Positions 11,788-24,787 of a DNA stretch of 64,000 nt are shown one piece after another. Each line of letters starts with the position of its first letter. The stretch's first letter is position 1. The stretch is from positions 292,209 to 356,208 of the forward strand of contig JAQGBZ010000032.1 in assembly GCA_034687125.1 (NCBI GenBank). The letters are read 5' to 3'. Below the pieces are notes generated by a model. It saw only the letters and a list, made by a program, of their open reading frames with translations, ran no database searches and was not told the origin of the DNA. The DNA is from Neelides folsomi (lineage: Eukaryota > Arthropoda > Collembola > Neelipleona > Neelidae). The position numbers were made by a program, and so were the translations under genes.

Positions 11788-13732
11788 TATTAAATTCTTA
11801 GTTAATAAACGGTATAATGTATTTGTATTAACAACGACCCAAGCAAATTTTAAATTATAATAAAACGCCTCACTTCAGCGCAATTTTAAATAAATAATAT
11901 TCATTGTATATATCTTACTTATACTATACGTATTGTAGGTATATTACTGTAAAATGGACAATCGAAAAATATAATGAAAAACATGTATTACTAAAAATAT
12001 TTATGCATACATATATTTATTTTTTAGTAATTAATAAATATACATAATACAAAAATATTTATTTTTATGCCCACAAGTTGGTAATTGTTTATTTTATAAG
12101 CTATATTATTAAGTTAAAAAAAATTACTAAATGCTATTATGTATTTAAGAACTTAATGGGTGTTTCAAATATAAATCTACTTTTAATTTCTATTATACCA
12201 ACTGTTTGAATCACTTTTAATTGTTTTTTCAACAATTTTTGGAAATGTGAACTTTCATTTGCATGATTTTGATATAGGGTACCTATTCTAAATTCTATGT
12301 ATTTATAAACAAAATTATTGAAATAAAAGTAAAAGAGGTTGCATTGGGCCTTATGATTCACTCATTAAAATATTTATTACCATTTCCTAAATACTCGTAC
12401 ATAAATAAAGTAGGTATGTATACACATATTAGTTATATCATAATATGTAGGTATATGCTTGAACATACTATATAGTATACAGTATTTAAACACGTAATGA
12501 ACATTATAAGTTGATATTTATGTTCAATTTCACATGATATTTTAGTAAAATGGAGAAAGCTATAATAGGTACAGTAACTACTTTATTTGATTGGTGTAAT
12601 GGTGTATGCATAAATTTATATGTAACTATTTGTATGGGTGTAGTATCGATAAGAGAAGGGTTGGCCGATAAAATTGTCACGAGTGGGAATTTCCTTAAAT
12701 GATTTTGGTGAGAGTAAATTGAACTTTTGTATTTCCAGTAAAATCAAATTTTCGATTAGCCCAGATAAAATATGGAACGAAGTTGAGGGAGTGCAATTAA
12801 GGACGAAGGAAAAATATGTTTTTTTCTCGATTCTTACTACCCAAACTTTTAGTAAAAGTTTATTAAGCTTCTTAAAATTCATATCTTCACTACATAGTAT
12901 TTCATAAGTGCCATACTATATTTTTTCATGTTTTTACATTTTGTAAAGCCCTACAAAGCCCTTGTACATAATATATCGCTCAAGCAATTAAAAGCTATTC
13001 ATTAAGAAAGATAAGGGTCTAAAATTCAAGACCTTATGGTATCATATATACATTGGAACTATTATATGAAATATATTATACTTATAACAAACCTTTTGTG
13101 ATTTAAAATTTTAATGTCACAACATGTGTGCAAATGCAAACTGTTCATATGCATTATATCGCATTTTCAACTTTGTCAGATCTGAAGTATTAAAGACTTT
13201 AGATAAATTCATACATATAGAGAAAATGATTGAGCTAACACGGGGCATGAAATGAATTGAAATAAAACTTGGATATTCTGCTGTTCTGCTTTACTCCAAT
13301 TTTCTCTAGTTTCGTGGAATAAACAAGGAGCCTTAAAATGAGCCTCGTAATGGTCGTTAGTATTGTTAGTTGTTAGCTTATAAGTAATTTTCTCTTTCAA
13401 TTTGGTCCCATTGGGCATTCAGTTATTCCGTCTGGTTTTATTGTACTCTTTGTACAAGTATTACGATGGAGTTAGATATAAGGGTAGTGTGTTGTAGTTG
13501 TAAAGTTAAGCGTTCAATTCCTCTGATACGAGATGTTCATTGCTCGGGTAGTCAGGGTTGCTCGTTGCTCACGAGGTAGTGTTAATCTGATTTGTTCCAT
13601 CCAGCACCATAGCCTTGGATTGGCCTTGAGTTATGGAAATGCTGGAGAGTCGTAGTGTGTGGACGATGAGCTTGTGACAAGGGTGGGTGAGTGTCCATCT
13701 CCTCGGTCACTCTACATTGCTATCGAACCTAC
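11788..13732. other. Intergenic, AT-rich
   Basis: Open frames on both strands near 12616-12907 and at 13209-13418 have no family features or splice support. The last 250 bp before the PSAT1 start (about 13480-13730) is less AT-rich and probably holds its promoter and 5' UTR. Confidence 0.55.
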
Positions 13733-15906
13733 ATGTCGTTGAGTCTGTTTGCGAAGGAGTTGGTGGATCGAAGTCTGCAGTCGGCTCTCAGTCAAGCCTT
13801 AGCTCTGCAGTCAAAAACACCTCCGCTCGAGACCATCAAAATGGATTTCATCTACTTCGGCGCCGGACCCGCCAAGCTTCCTCAAGAGGTAAACAATCTG
13901 CGACCCCAAGGCCGAACGTCCTCAATATTTAATCATGGTTTGTCCTAGGTCCTGACCAAGGCCCAAGCGGAGTTGTTGGACCATGAGGGAAGTCATGTGA
14001 GCATCCTGGAAATGAGCCATAGATCTCCCGAATTCAATACCATCATTAATTCAACCATCAAGAAGGCTGTGGCTCTCCTGTAAGTTTTTTAAATCATGAT
14101 TCTCCTCTTGACTCTTATGAACCCAAAGTATGAATTTGGATGGTTAAAGTCGAGATAATTCCTCTGAAGTATTCTACTGCAGGAGTAATGTATAATGCTG
14201 TACTGGTGCTCATAAAAAAGTCTCCCTTGTAGGAATTTATTACACTGGCCTCTCTTCCACTTGACTCCTCCTCGTACCTCGTGCACAGCAGCAATTCCTA
14301 CAGAGAATATTCATCCTCTTTCTACCTCTAGCTTGTGATTTTAAGAGAGGCAGTTTAAAATACAGGTTCCAGAGATGAAACCATCCCTCCGATCCCCATT
14401 GTCTTTTCTTTTAACTTTACAATACATTTTTGAGAATATTTATATTCTTTACTTTGTCCAATGCAGACTTCTCAAATCATTTTTTACGAATGACAATCAC
14501 TATCACTAATACATAACAGATAAAACATCTCTTATTTAATTTTAGTTAGATTACAATTATTTATTTGTAGTATTATGTATGTCTCGATGCTGTAATGATT
14601 TTATGTGTATTAATTTACTTCGTATACTTAATATGTAATGAAAGGAAAAACTTTTTAAAATGCGTCATAGAAGACATTTCCAACTTTTAATGAAAGGCTT
14701 AAAGTGGATTAAAACTGAATCAAGAATTGCTTTTTAGGAACATCCCGGATAACTACAAAGTTCTTTTCATGCAAGGAGGAGGAACCGGGCAATTCGCCGC
14801 GGTTGCAATGAATTTGATTGGAATTACTGGAAAGGCTGATTACATTGTGACTGGATCATGGTCGTCCAAGGCTGCTAAAGAGGCTGCTAAATATGGAACA
14901 GTTCGCGTAGTCCACGACAAGCTTTCCAAGTACGGCAGCATTCCTCCTCCAGAATCGTGGAAACTGGATTCTGAGGCTTCTTACGTCTACTATTGTGCCA
15001 ACGAGACCGTCGAAGGCGTTGAATTTCAATTTGTCCCTGAAACTAATGGCGTCCCTCTTGTAGCTGACATGTCATCTAACATCTTCTCACGTCCTGTTGA
15101 TATCTCAAAGGTGAGTTGAGTCATACAAGTTTATGTACCTATTAACTTTGTCAAGACTTCTGCTCTGGTAACTATTTATTAAAAGTTAAAATAATTAAAT
15201 TTTAATAATTAAATTTTTAATTGATTTGGATTTTTAGTTTGGCCTTATTTACGCCGGAGCTCAGAAGAATATTGGACCTGCTGGAGTTACAATTGTGATT
15301 GTCCGAGAGGATCTTTTGGGGAAAGCTCTTCCCTCAACCCCGACCGTGTTTGACTATGCCGTCATGGCCAAAGAGAATTCTCTCTACAACACACCGCCAT
15401 GCTTCGCGTAAGCAGCATTTGATTATAAGAATAATTAACCCTCAAGTTATAGGAAATTAAAAGAATGGCATTTTAAAGCTCTCAAGGAGGCTTATTAGGA
15501 TTCCTAGTTAAAAGGTATTTATATTATGCTATTGGTTAAATATAGGATCTACACTATGGGTCTCGTATTCGATTGGATCCTCGCGTGTGGTGGAGTCGCA
15601 GAGATGGAAAGACGGTCGATTGAGAAAGCTCAACTCCTCTATGACCTCATTGACTCTTCCGAGGGATTCTACTCATGTGCAGTGGAGGAGAGGTCAAGGA
15701 GCAGGATGAACGTTCCTTATCGGGTCAAAGCCGACGAGGCCGTTGAAGGGAAATTCCTCAAAGAGGCGAAGGCTCTTGGGCTCTTGGGGTTGAAGGGTCA
15801 TCGGTCTGTCGGAGGAATTCGAGCGTCAATTTACAACGCCGTGCTTCCAGAACATGTGAAAAAACTCGAGGAGTTCATGCAGAACTTCATGAAGAGCAAC
15901 AAATGA
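13733..15906 (+). CDS. PSAT1: Phosphoserine aminotransferase
   Basis: Second enzyme of serine synthesis: it transaminates 3-phosphohydroxypyruvate with glutamate using PLP. Exons: 13733..13888, 13949..14079, 14738..15110, 15238..15407, 15546..15906; all phases fit. Family segments in order: [68 protein letters not shown] (the Lys is the PLP-binding residue), NTPPCF, and C-terminal [17 protein letters not shown]. From ATG 13733 the protein has 396 residues; from the in-frame ATG at 13841, which has a better context (AAAATGG), it has 360, close to the 370 of human PSAT1. The inner start is more likely the main one. AATAAA lies at 16084. Confidence 0.95.
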
Positions 15907-16773
15907 GTCGAGGGATCTTTATACAAGCCTTGATAAAAATATTACGTAAGGATGATATTCAGTAGATGCCTTGATCAAGATATCAATTTATGCGAGCCAC
16001 ATCTCTTTTAAGTGCCATTATTGCCTTCATCAGTCTTCTACACTTATAAATGTATATTGCAATAACGACTATACCTTTGACTCAATAAAGTTCTTCACAT
16101 TATATTAGAGACCTGAGACCTACTCATTTATTTTTAATCACAATTCATGGAACTTTATATGAGATATGGATAAAATTATTGCAAGTACTCAAGTTCCTAT
16201 TTATTTCATTAATAATATAAACCTTATTATTTGTATGTCAGATTTCTCTTAATTGTTATTGTTTATATTAAAATTGTATTAACAATAAGTAACATTATAA
16301 CGGAGTTAATGAGAAAACAGAAAAAATAAAAGCTTCATAGGTAATTGCATTGAAGGTAATATGTTCAAAGTATGTATTTGTAGAGTTTGGTTAAAAAAGC
16401 CGTTACTTTATTTCAATATATGATGTCTATAATGAGATTGTAATAGGCAATGGGTTATAAACAATAGGTTTGCTAATGGCTATTTAACAATCAAAGTAAA
16501 GCACCTAGGTATATGGAAAACACAGGTGAGAGAGAAAGCAAAATATATCGCATTGAATTCAATGATAAAATGAGATGTGAATGTTAAACGTGTAGCAAAT
16601 GTTGAACCACGTTGGTTTTTTAAAGACCTGACGCGGCACTCGACTTACTTTCCTTTTAATTACTTTATTCAATTTCATTTCTTTCTGTCTTTCATTTCTT
16701 CACTTATTTCTAAAATCTTTGACTTATAATTGCATTTAGAATAAAAAGTAAGTATTGACTATCATTAGCTTAA
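15907..16773. other. 3' UTR of PSAT1 and intergenic sequence
   Basis: Holds the PSAT1 polyadenylation signal near 16084 and, toward 16770, the presumed promoter of the next gene. Nothing else recognised. Confidence 0.55.
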
Positions 16774-17739
16774 ATGAGTTCGTTTTTTGACGAAGAAGGA
16801 GACCCAGACATTGAATACCAGACCGAAGATGATTTTTCATTCGAAATATTAAGAAAACTTCATCCATTTCATGTAGAAGCTAAACAAATTAATTTTAATG
16901 ACAAAGACCGTCTTGACAAAATCTTCAAAGAATTGCTTGCTGAAATAGAAAAGGGAAGTTCATTTCGTCCGATTAATCTGCCAATCAATTTGCATGAAGA
17001 ATCAAACTTCCAACCAAGTTCTTCAAAGTTAAAAATTAATTTTGAAGGCCATAAGATAAAGACCAAATTACAGAATACTGATGGCGATGACATTGAACAG
17101 GATCAACCTCCTTCTGTCTTTATGAAATGGAAAAAACCTAAATTGGATACACGTTATTCAAAAGAAAAAGAAACCACAGAAAATTCTGAAGACTTGTCGT
17201 TAGAATCCGATAAATCTGATTACTTTCACACTCCAGATCCAAGACCATCAAAATCAAAGTAAAAACATACAAATAGAGTAGATTCCTTAAACATAACTAC
17301 TTTTTATACTTATATGTCAATGTTAAAGCTTAATAATTTATTATTGATAGGATTTTATTGGAATTTTTTTAGAGAAAAGTCAAAATTGGTGTATTCCTGT
17401 CTCTACTCTAAATTGTCAACAAGGAAGAATAAGAAGTGGGAGGACGATGGATATTTATTTGTCACTGATGGACAGCATCTTACACTCAAGGTGACTCTTA
17501 TTCTAGAAAAAATTCTTAGAATTTTACGAGATTCACTTTTAATAGCCAATCGATAATTTAAAATTAAATGTCGATATTTTAAATGATAGGATCAAGAAGG
17601 CAAAGTGGTGACTGTGTCAAATAATTACAAGTTCGCCGAAGATGTCAATGGTTCTTATTTAGATAATGGAATAATTCTAAAAGTTAGTAGTAAGGAAATT
17701 CTTGTTGGTGATATAATTAAAGAACCCAACTTTTATTAA
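16774..17739 (+). CDS. Stand-alone RAD54B N-terminal-type domain protein
   Basis: Exons 16774..17258, 17373..17490 and 17590..17739, in phase, 250 residues. The N-terminal two thirds is acidic and charged with no domain that I recognise. From about residue 163 the sequence YSCLYSKLSTRKNKKWEDDG, then LTLKDQEGK and ILKVSSKEILVGD, closely follows the segment that precedes the helicase in RAD54B (FSVVWCKKSSKKHKKWEGD ... SFTLKNLEGKDI ... MICGKEIEVMGVI, from memory). A short basic WKKPKLD stretch precedes it. The reading frame ends shortly after this domain (stop at 17737-17739), and no SWI2/SNF2 helicase follows; the next gene runs the other way. Probably nuclear and DNA-repair related, as inference. 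The related N-terminal domain of ZGRF1/Mte1-type proteins is an alternative. Confidence 0.6.
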
Positions 17740-18418
17740 GCAATATTTATTATTTTAATATTTTTGTATTTCGTTTGCTCAATTTTAACAATTTGACTTA
17801 TAAAATTAACGCTAACTAAATTCTATCATTTTCGATTCAGTTAGGACTTATTAATGTGCGATTTATTAATTTTTTATTGGATTTGTTTATTTGTCATCAG
17901 TTGATTAATCATTACCTATAAAATATGTATTTACCATTATAGCATGTTACGAGAGCACAAATTATTTATTGCTTATTATTCAAATTATTCTACTCTATTT
18001 GATATTTAAAGCAGTTTGTCATTGGTTAGTTATATTTAAATTCTTTCACAATAAATACAATTCTTTTTAAAAGTACACAAAACATGGCCTATATGTTTAA
18101 AAACAGTTTTAAAATTTTTTGAATTAAGTTAATTATCAAAATTTAGAAATATCACACTCGCAATCGAGGTCAATAAATATATATTGTTTTTAATTTTATA
18201 CAGAATTTTTTACTCTACATGTATGTATTTTGATTGTCTATAATGATGAAAAACGGAAGTAATATAGTAACGGAAGTAACTTTACATGTGTTATACATAT
18301 TTTGCACAAAGCAATGGCACAAAACATTGATGATCAATAAATTAATAACAATTCTTGTAAAACTGTGATGTGATTTTTGATCCATTTTCAATGAATGAAA
18401 TGAATCAGAATTTAAAGG
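17740..18418. other. Convergent 3' flanks
   Basis: AT-rich sequence between the stop codons of the RAD54B-type gene and tatD. Nothing recognised. Confidence 0.6.
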
Positions 18419-19622
18419 CTATGATTGAAGCCCGAATAATTTAACTGCATTATATGTCGTGGACATTGCGACTTCTTCTGGTGGTTTGTTCATTAAGTTT
18501 GAAATCATCTCAAGTGTAGCTGGGAGAGAACAAGGTTCATTCCGTTGGAATGAGCAGTGCCGGTTCAAATAATTTAATGATCTGACAAAATAATTAATCC
18601 AATTATTTCATAGTTTATGAGTTTCTCTTTATGATTATAATTATAATTTCATTGTTTCATCCTACCTCGGAGTAAGAATTTCCTTAATATCAGCTGCCAA
18701 TTTGGCAGATCGAGTATTTGGAAACATGAAAGGAGCATCAGTTTCAAGGAGAAGGCGATCAATTGGAATTATGTTGTCAGTTAACAATTTTCTCACTCCA
18801 TCATCCCCTTTGTCTTTCCAAACGTATCCTAAATTCAATTGTCAAAATTACAAACAGCAAACAAGATTTATTATATAATTCGTTATATTACAACATTAGT
18901 AAATTGCATAGTAAACTTAAGTTCAATTCTCACCTGTAATTCCAATATAAAGACCCAAATCTAAATAAGCTTTTGCTTGGTCAACTGTTCCAGTAAAACA
19001 ATGGAGAACAGAAGGCGGAAGTTTATCAACGTATTTTTTTAAAATCCCCATCATTTCTTCATGGGCATCTCTCTCGTGCAAAAACATTGGTTTTTTCTTT
19101 TCACAAGCAATGACAACTTGTTTCTCAAATACTTCAAGTTGAGTTTCCGGTGGAGAAAAATTCCTATTAAAATCAAGTCCACATTCCCCAATTGCCACAC
19201 ATTCAGGATTTAAAAGCAGAGCTTGAATGTCTTCTCCGGTTCCTTCCTCCCAACTTTTTGCATCATGTGGATGAACTCCTATGATCAACAAATCAAAACC
19301 ATTGTATTAATAATAACATCTGCATATAAATTAATCAACTGATCGACAAATAACTAAATCACAATAATGATTATTATATTGAGATTTTATTAATTATCAT
19401 ACCGGCTGTAGAGAAAAGAATGTCTGGAAAAAGTCTTGTAAGTCTGAGGGCTTCTTTACTCACTGACACATTCGTCCCAGTTACCATAATTTTCTGTACT
19501 CCGGATTCTTTCGCTCTTTGGACAACTGAATCGATGTCTCTTGAGAATTTCTTGTTGGTCAGATTTGCACCAATGTCCACTATGATGTAACTGTCTGACA
19601 TATCACGCGATGGCCCTGACAT
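18419..19622 (-). CDS. TatD-family metal-dependent nuclease, bacterial type
   Basis: Exons 19622..19403, 19278..18934, 18828..18666 and 18581..18419, phases consistent, 296 residues. TatD enzymes are TIM-barrel 3'-5' exonucleases for single-stranded DNA and RNA. Visible segments: DIGANLTN near the start, STAGVHPHD, the metal-site Glu in AIGECGLDFNRNFS, His in FLHERDAH, His in VLHCFTGT, YIGITG, and Asp in LLLETDAPF. Near the C-terminus is RNEPCSLPATLEMI. These match Escherichia coli TatD better than animal TATDN1, in which the corresponding part reads STVGCHP. Four exons show it is a resident eukaryotic gene. The tail is longer than the 260 residues of the E. coli enzyme. Confidence 0.9.
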
Positions 19623-20548
19623 TCTAATGAATCTTGAATATTGAAATGATGACTTGAAGAAAGCTGACTAGAAGAGTTTAAAAACCCTATATAAATTAAG
19701 CTGTATATAACTTAAAAGTTAAATAAGTTTAAAGTAAATAGGGTTTAAATAATGGAGTTTGAAAACCACACCCGAGTGTTCGCAGTTGAAAGGGTCGAGA
19801 GAAGAAACATATGCTGACTTCATATGGAGATGAGAATAGAAGTGATGAGAGAGAGAGCCGGCTTTCGACACACAACCTTTATTTTCATTTTTTACGCTTC
19901 CTCGTCTGTAGTACATGGAACCCTTTCCGGACTGCAGATTCGTCGCAGAAAGTTAAAAAACATAATGCTTACACATGGTTTGGAAATGTAACAAATATCT
20001 CGAACTAATTGTGCACATAGGATATGAGTTATTGTGAGGAGTATAGTATATGAATATGATATGCTGAATTCATGATACGAAGCGACGTTGGTTTGTTGTA
20101 AAGAATTGATTTGAAATAGGAAGTCGTACGAGAGTAATTTATTTGGCAAATAGTATTATTATTCTTAATTGTACATATTGGTTTTATAAAATATTGAGAT
20201 AAAGAACTCCGAGAAGTTCAAATGACACTATAAAATCTATTAGATTACTCAATTAAAAATTAAGTACATTCGATTTATGTGACAAATAACCATTTAGTAA
20301 TATTAATAGATAGTTAGTAAAATAATACAAGATGTGACCATTTTAGATGATAATTAAGAATTGGAGTGCAATCTATATATAACTACATTTAACGATAAAT
20401 ATCAAAAAATTAAAACACGACATGAAGTAAACAAATTAACTAAATATGGATTATTCTCATATGGAACCCATCTGACATTTTTAATTTGCTTTTTCATCGC
20501 GATACGTTCCATTCATGGATTATCCCTATTAAGTTAATTTGGTTCATA
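19623..20548. other. Upstream of tatD, downstream of TMEM39
   Basis: Presumed tatD promoter toward 19623-19750 and the 3' flank of the TMEM39 gene. Short open frames on both strands near 19719-20149 overlap one another and have no family features. Confidence 0.5.
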
Positions 20549-22733
20549 CTAGGAACACTTTACAATCATTTCTTCAGCTTCGTATATTTTCCATGTAATA
20601 ATAAAATCTCTTGCAAGTCGAATGAAAGTGTATAAACTCATAAAAAGAACAGTACTGATCGAAATCACTTGATACCATTCATTTGATCTTAAAAGGATGA
20701 CGAGAGTCATTACCAATATTGTGACATGGAATCCTAGGAGTATCCTTGTAAGACTGCTCTTTATAAATAGCGTCTAGATTAAAAAGAATAAATTAGTATA
20801 ATGAAGGATCAAATATTTATAAAGATATTTTATAGAAGAAAATTAACATTTTAATTCATTTTCATTTACCTGAAATCGGGAATGAGTAATGTTTCCAGGT
20901 TCAGATGAGACCAAAATGTAACCTTCTGCTTTGTAAAGTTCCCTCGAATGCTTCACTATAACTCCTGGTTCTAACGAGTCACCCGTCCAACTTTAAAATC
21001 AAATTAAAAATATCAATTAGCAAATTGGAAGCATAAATATTTTGATGTTATTAATTGCTTAAACTAATTACAAATGTTTAATTACATATTTGATGGAATG
21101 TGATTCGGTCTTAATTTCGTCCATTTGCCCAAATGGCAAGCAACTTTGTGAAGTGAGTCATTAAACTCAGGTCTGAATGCTCTACTACAGAGCAGAGAAA
21201 AGAGAATCATCCATCCTATTAACAGATGTTGGCACACAAACTGAAGATCGTAATGAACAAATGGCTAAAACAAAATAAATATATTTTAGACAAGACAAAG
21301 TGATAAATATGGAATCGTAAAGTTTACTTTACTATGAACTGTTCTTATAAGTGTGAATCTTTAAACAAAATACCTGAACAAATGTCCATGGGATAAAAGT
21401 AGAAAAATAAGCAGCAATGAATGAAGAACAAAGCACAGATCGAAGTCTGTAATTAAAAACACTTCGAAGCTGATCGGCTTCTTCACGAGTTTTATATGCA
21501 TCAGAGCAAATGTGAAAATTTTGCATTTCTTCAAACTCAGGTCGAGTAAAAATCATGTCTAATCGAACACCATGTGCATTCAATTGAAAACATGTCCTAA
21601 AATAATAATAATTTAACGAATTTCAATATTAATACCATAAATAGTTAATTGGAATAATAAATTTTCTCGATTATAATTATTTTGTTTACTCCATAATTAT
21701 GAGAACTTACGGAAAAATGACGTAGAGTAGTTGACTAGCGTTCATGTCCTATACATTTTGTAATAAAAGAATTATTAAGTGTGAGTATTGTACTTAAGTA
21801 TTAAGTAACTTTAAGTTAATAAATTAATTTACGTAATGTGAACTAAGGTACTTTACAAACACAATGTATTTTAAAAATATCAAACTCACCAATTTATAAG
21901 AGATGAAGGAAATTAAAAGAACGAGGATCATTGTTGCATAATAAATGTTTGTAAAATTAAAAATGAGCTTCCTCAATTCAATGGTAAATATTAGACATAT
22001 GACCCAAGGGTTAATTAGATGAAAACTCTGTAAATTAACACAATATTAAAAAATTATAAAATACTAATATATGGGTCATTATATTCGTGCACTTTTGAAT
22101 AGTGAAAGGTAGAGATTGGGAGTTGATTATTAATATATTTTATTATTAGTTTTAACTTTAAATCTCAATTACGATGGTCAAAATGCATAATTTGATTTTG
22201 ATTTAATATAATTTAACATTATTTGTGTTTAAACTACAATTTCTACAAAATCATTTTTCATTCAAAAGTGCACGAATATAATGACCCATATATTACATTA
22301 GGCCATTATTTTACTTGTCTTGTCTCTTAATTTATTTTATACTTTTTTTTTATAAATCTTACCATCCCTGAAGAATTGAAACTTTGAGGCAGCCACCAAA
22401 CAGTTCTGTAGAAATGTAAATATTGAAGTCCAGTTAATACACAAATGTGTAAAAAATGAATCAATTCGAAGAGATTCTTCGATTCTGCGGGTAAATGTGG
22501 TAGCCGAATATGCTTCATCTCTGGGGATTTTCTGTAAAACCAATGCAAACTCTATTTTATTTTAAGCTTTTTTGCCAACATATTGTCGCATTTAATTAAA
22601 GTTTTTAATGTAATTTTTAATGAAGAAAAATAATAAATTGATTATTAATTTGTTAAACGACTTACGCTTGCGGTTCCTCGTAATTTTGATATATTTTTTG
22701 AGGAACTCGGACGATCCTCCGTCCACCAGCCAT
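20549..22733 (-). CDS. TMEM39A: TMEM39-family multipass ER membrane protein
   Basis: Eight exons: 22733..22666, 22531..22363, 22027..21890, 21748..21711, 21596..21374, 21264..21086, 20990..20870, 20773..20549; all phases agree, 386 residues. Family landmarks: IRLPHLPAESKNLFELI, then YLHFYRTVWWLPQS (TMEM39A has INIYKTVWWYP). Then come LRSVFNYRLRSVLCSSFIAA, HKVACHLGKWTKL, and WTGDSLEPGVIVKHSRELY (TMEM39A has W..N.IWPQGVLVRHSR.LY). It ends with hydrophobic helices. Several membrane segments are evident in exons 2, 3, 5, 6 and 8. Vertebrate TMEM39A (488 residues) is an ER protein tied to autophagy and secretion. The A versus B paralogue cannot be told apart here. A MITE lies in the intron between exons 2 and 3. 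Confidence 0.88.
22070..22290. mobile_element. MITE with perfect inverted termini, mariner-like
   Basis: Arms 22066-22100 and 22260-22294 are perfect 35-base inverted copies. The outer part reads TATGGGTCATTATATTCGTG. With TA flanks at 22068-22069 and 22291-22292 the element is 221 bp. The AT-rich interior has no coding frame. It lies inside a TMEM39 intron. The size, the TA duplication and the long terminal repeats fit a non-autonomous Tc1/mariner derivative. Perfect arms suggest a recent insertion. Confidence 0.85.
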
Positions 22734-24787
22734 GTTTTACCTTACCCGCTATAAATGCAATCTTTAGAGTTTCAATTCAACATGCCATATTGGCTATCCC
22801 AAACGCCATTTATACATTACTACATATTATTTTATACATAATTTAAGAAACAGATGCCGATTTCTTTACATTTTATGTATGGTACATATTATCTATATTT
22901 TTTATATAGTATACCATATAAAAATATAATATGATATGGATATAAGGACATGTACATATTAAAAAATATGATAAAGATAAATAACAAAATATGCATTTAC
23001 AAATTAGTTTAAGTATTATGTAATTATGGCATATGATACAGATACAAGTAATTTATCAGATAAATGCTTGTATTTAAATCAGAACAAGAATTTTTTGGTA
23101 TATATTGTATAATAGTTTAATTGTGTATGCTTTGCATCATCGGCTACTTAACTAGATATACATAGAGTACTCTTGTATTTATTTATACCATGATTATACT
23201 TATTAGCAACCGCTGCACACTAACTGTCTGGTATTTTCACATTTTAAACTTCTAATTTTCGAAATACAGAAATATCTAATAAAAAATTGACAATATTAGA
23301 CAAACTACACGAGTCGAGATTGTAAATCCAATATTGCACAATATAAATTGGTGTTATAAATAAGTAAAAAATCATAACATTTGTATATTTATATTCAATA
23401 GCATTAACATCAAAGTAAGACTCGTTGTTCGTTACTAAAGTTGATTACATTTCGGCATATTCGAGATTAGCGTCACACCCCTCCACATTTAGAGTACATT
23501 ACATAATGTATTAGCTAACATTAAATATTAAATATGTAGTAGTATGATGTTGGATACTTTGTGTCTTACAATACTTATCACTAGCAAAGATAGGAAGAGG
23601 CTTCGAGTTATTATAATAATAACATTATAATAATAAAATGGAATAAACATTATATTTTTATAAAGTTGCCTCAATGGTAAGAATTTGAAGAAAATAAAAT
23701 ATACAAAAGTGATTTAATCTCCAGAGTCTTCCACTTGAAATTCTGCAGAAAACACATTTTTGCATTTAGATTAAAGGAATTATATCGAATACATCTTATA
23801 CAGGTTATTGTAATTTATAATAGTTAGTAACTTCATAAGTTATAAATTTATATAAGTTTGTATTATAACAATAATCAGTTATAGAAGTAATATCTTCTTT
23901 TTCATACTCGTACAAAGTAGAAAAACGCATATCCAAAGATAATTTTAATTTACATAAGTTATTTATTATTAAGAGCGTTAGTCTTTTGATTAATTAATTA
24001 TTAGTTTTGAAGTAGATATTGATAATCAAATTGTTTCATAATTTATGATATTCTCACATGTGTTTATGAGTTATAATAATTGGTAATGGGTATTAGCTTT
24101 TTTCAAAGAATCTTAATTTTTGAAGTGAAACAAGTATAAGTAAAATAATACACGTAGAGTAGAGTACACGTTTTTGTTAAAAAAGCCGTGTTCTGAGAAA
24201 GCAATAGCTTTTCTAAATATTTCTAGATATTTGAAGAAAAAGTGACATTGAATCGATGATGAATAAACAAAAAAATCATTGTCATTGTAGTAGTTATAAA
24301 GCATTACTGCACATGTATCTAATTACTAATTTTTACTTTACTCCAAGTATTGCATGTTAAATGACTGATAAAAAGACATAACCTACACATACCTCCACAA
24401 TTAATATTATTTGCGTCCAAATTTATGTAAGCATATAAATTACAAATGCTAATAATGGAATTACAATGTAGATTATAACACGGGTGATTACACAGATAGA
24501 TTATATTGGACAAGAAATTTTACAAATTAAATGTGATTTTTATATTAATCAATTTACAATGATATAAAATATAAATACTTAAATATAATATGCGTGAAAT
24601 ATAATGTGTTTTAGCTATATGTACATATTGGTAGTACAGATACATAGTGTTTACATGTTTAAAGGCAAAAGTTACTAAAGCTCAAAATAATTGACATTAA
24701 AAGTAAAATGCATTTTAGAATGATTGAGGGAATAGAAGTAGAATGACTAGTGTTTGGTTTTTCCCTTGGCACTCATGATTTCGTATG
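22734..24787. other. Intergenic, very AT-rich
   Basis: TMEM39 promoter end and POPDC 3' side. The only coding-like item is a possible alternative last exon of the Popeye gene at 23714-23742 (listed separately). Small open frames at 24113-24304 and 24319-24513 show no family features. Confidence 0.5.
23714..23742 (-). other. Possible alternative last exon of the Popeye gene
   Basis: A minus-strand acceptor (pyrimidine-rich stretch then CTGCAG) is followed by an in-phase short tail EFQVEDSGD and a stop. It would join the same phase as the final exon at 24840..24788. Support is splice site and phase only. Confidence 0.2.

Noticed and set aside
12616-12907. Opposing 88- and 77-codon frames
   Set aside because: They overlap in antisense, have no splice partners and no domain features.
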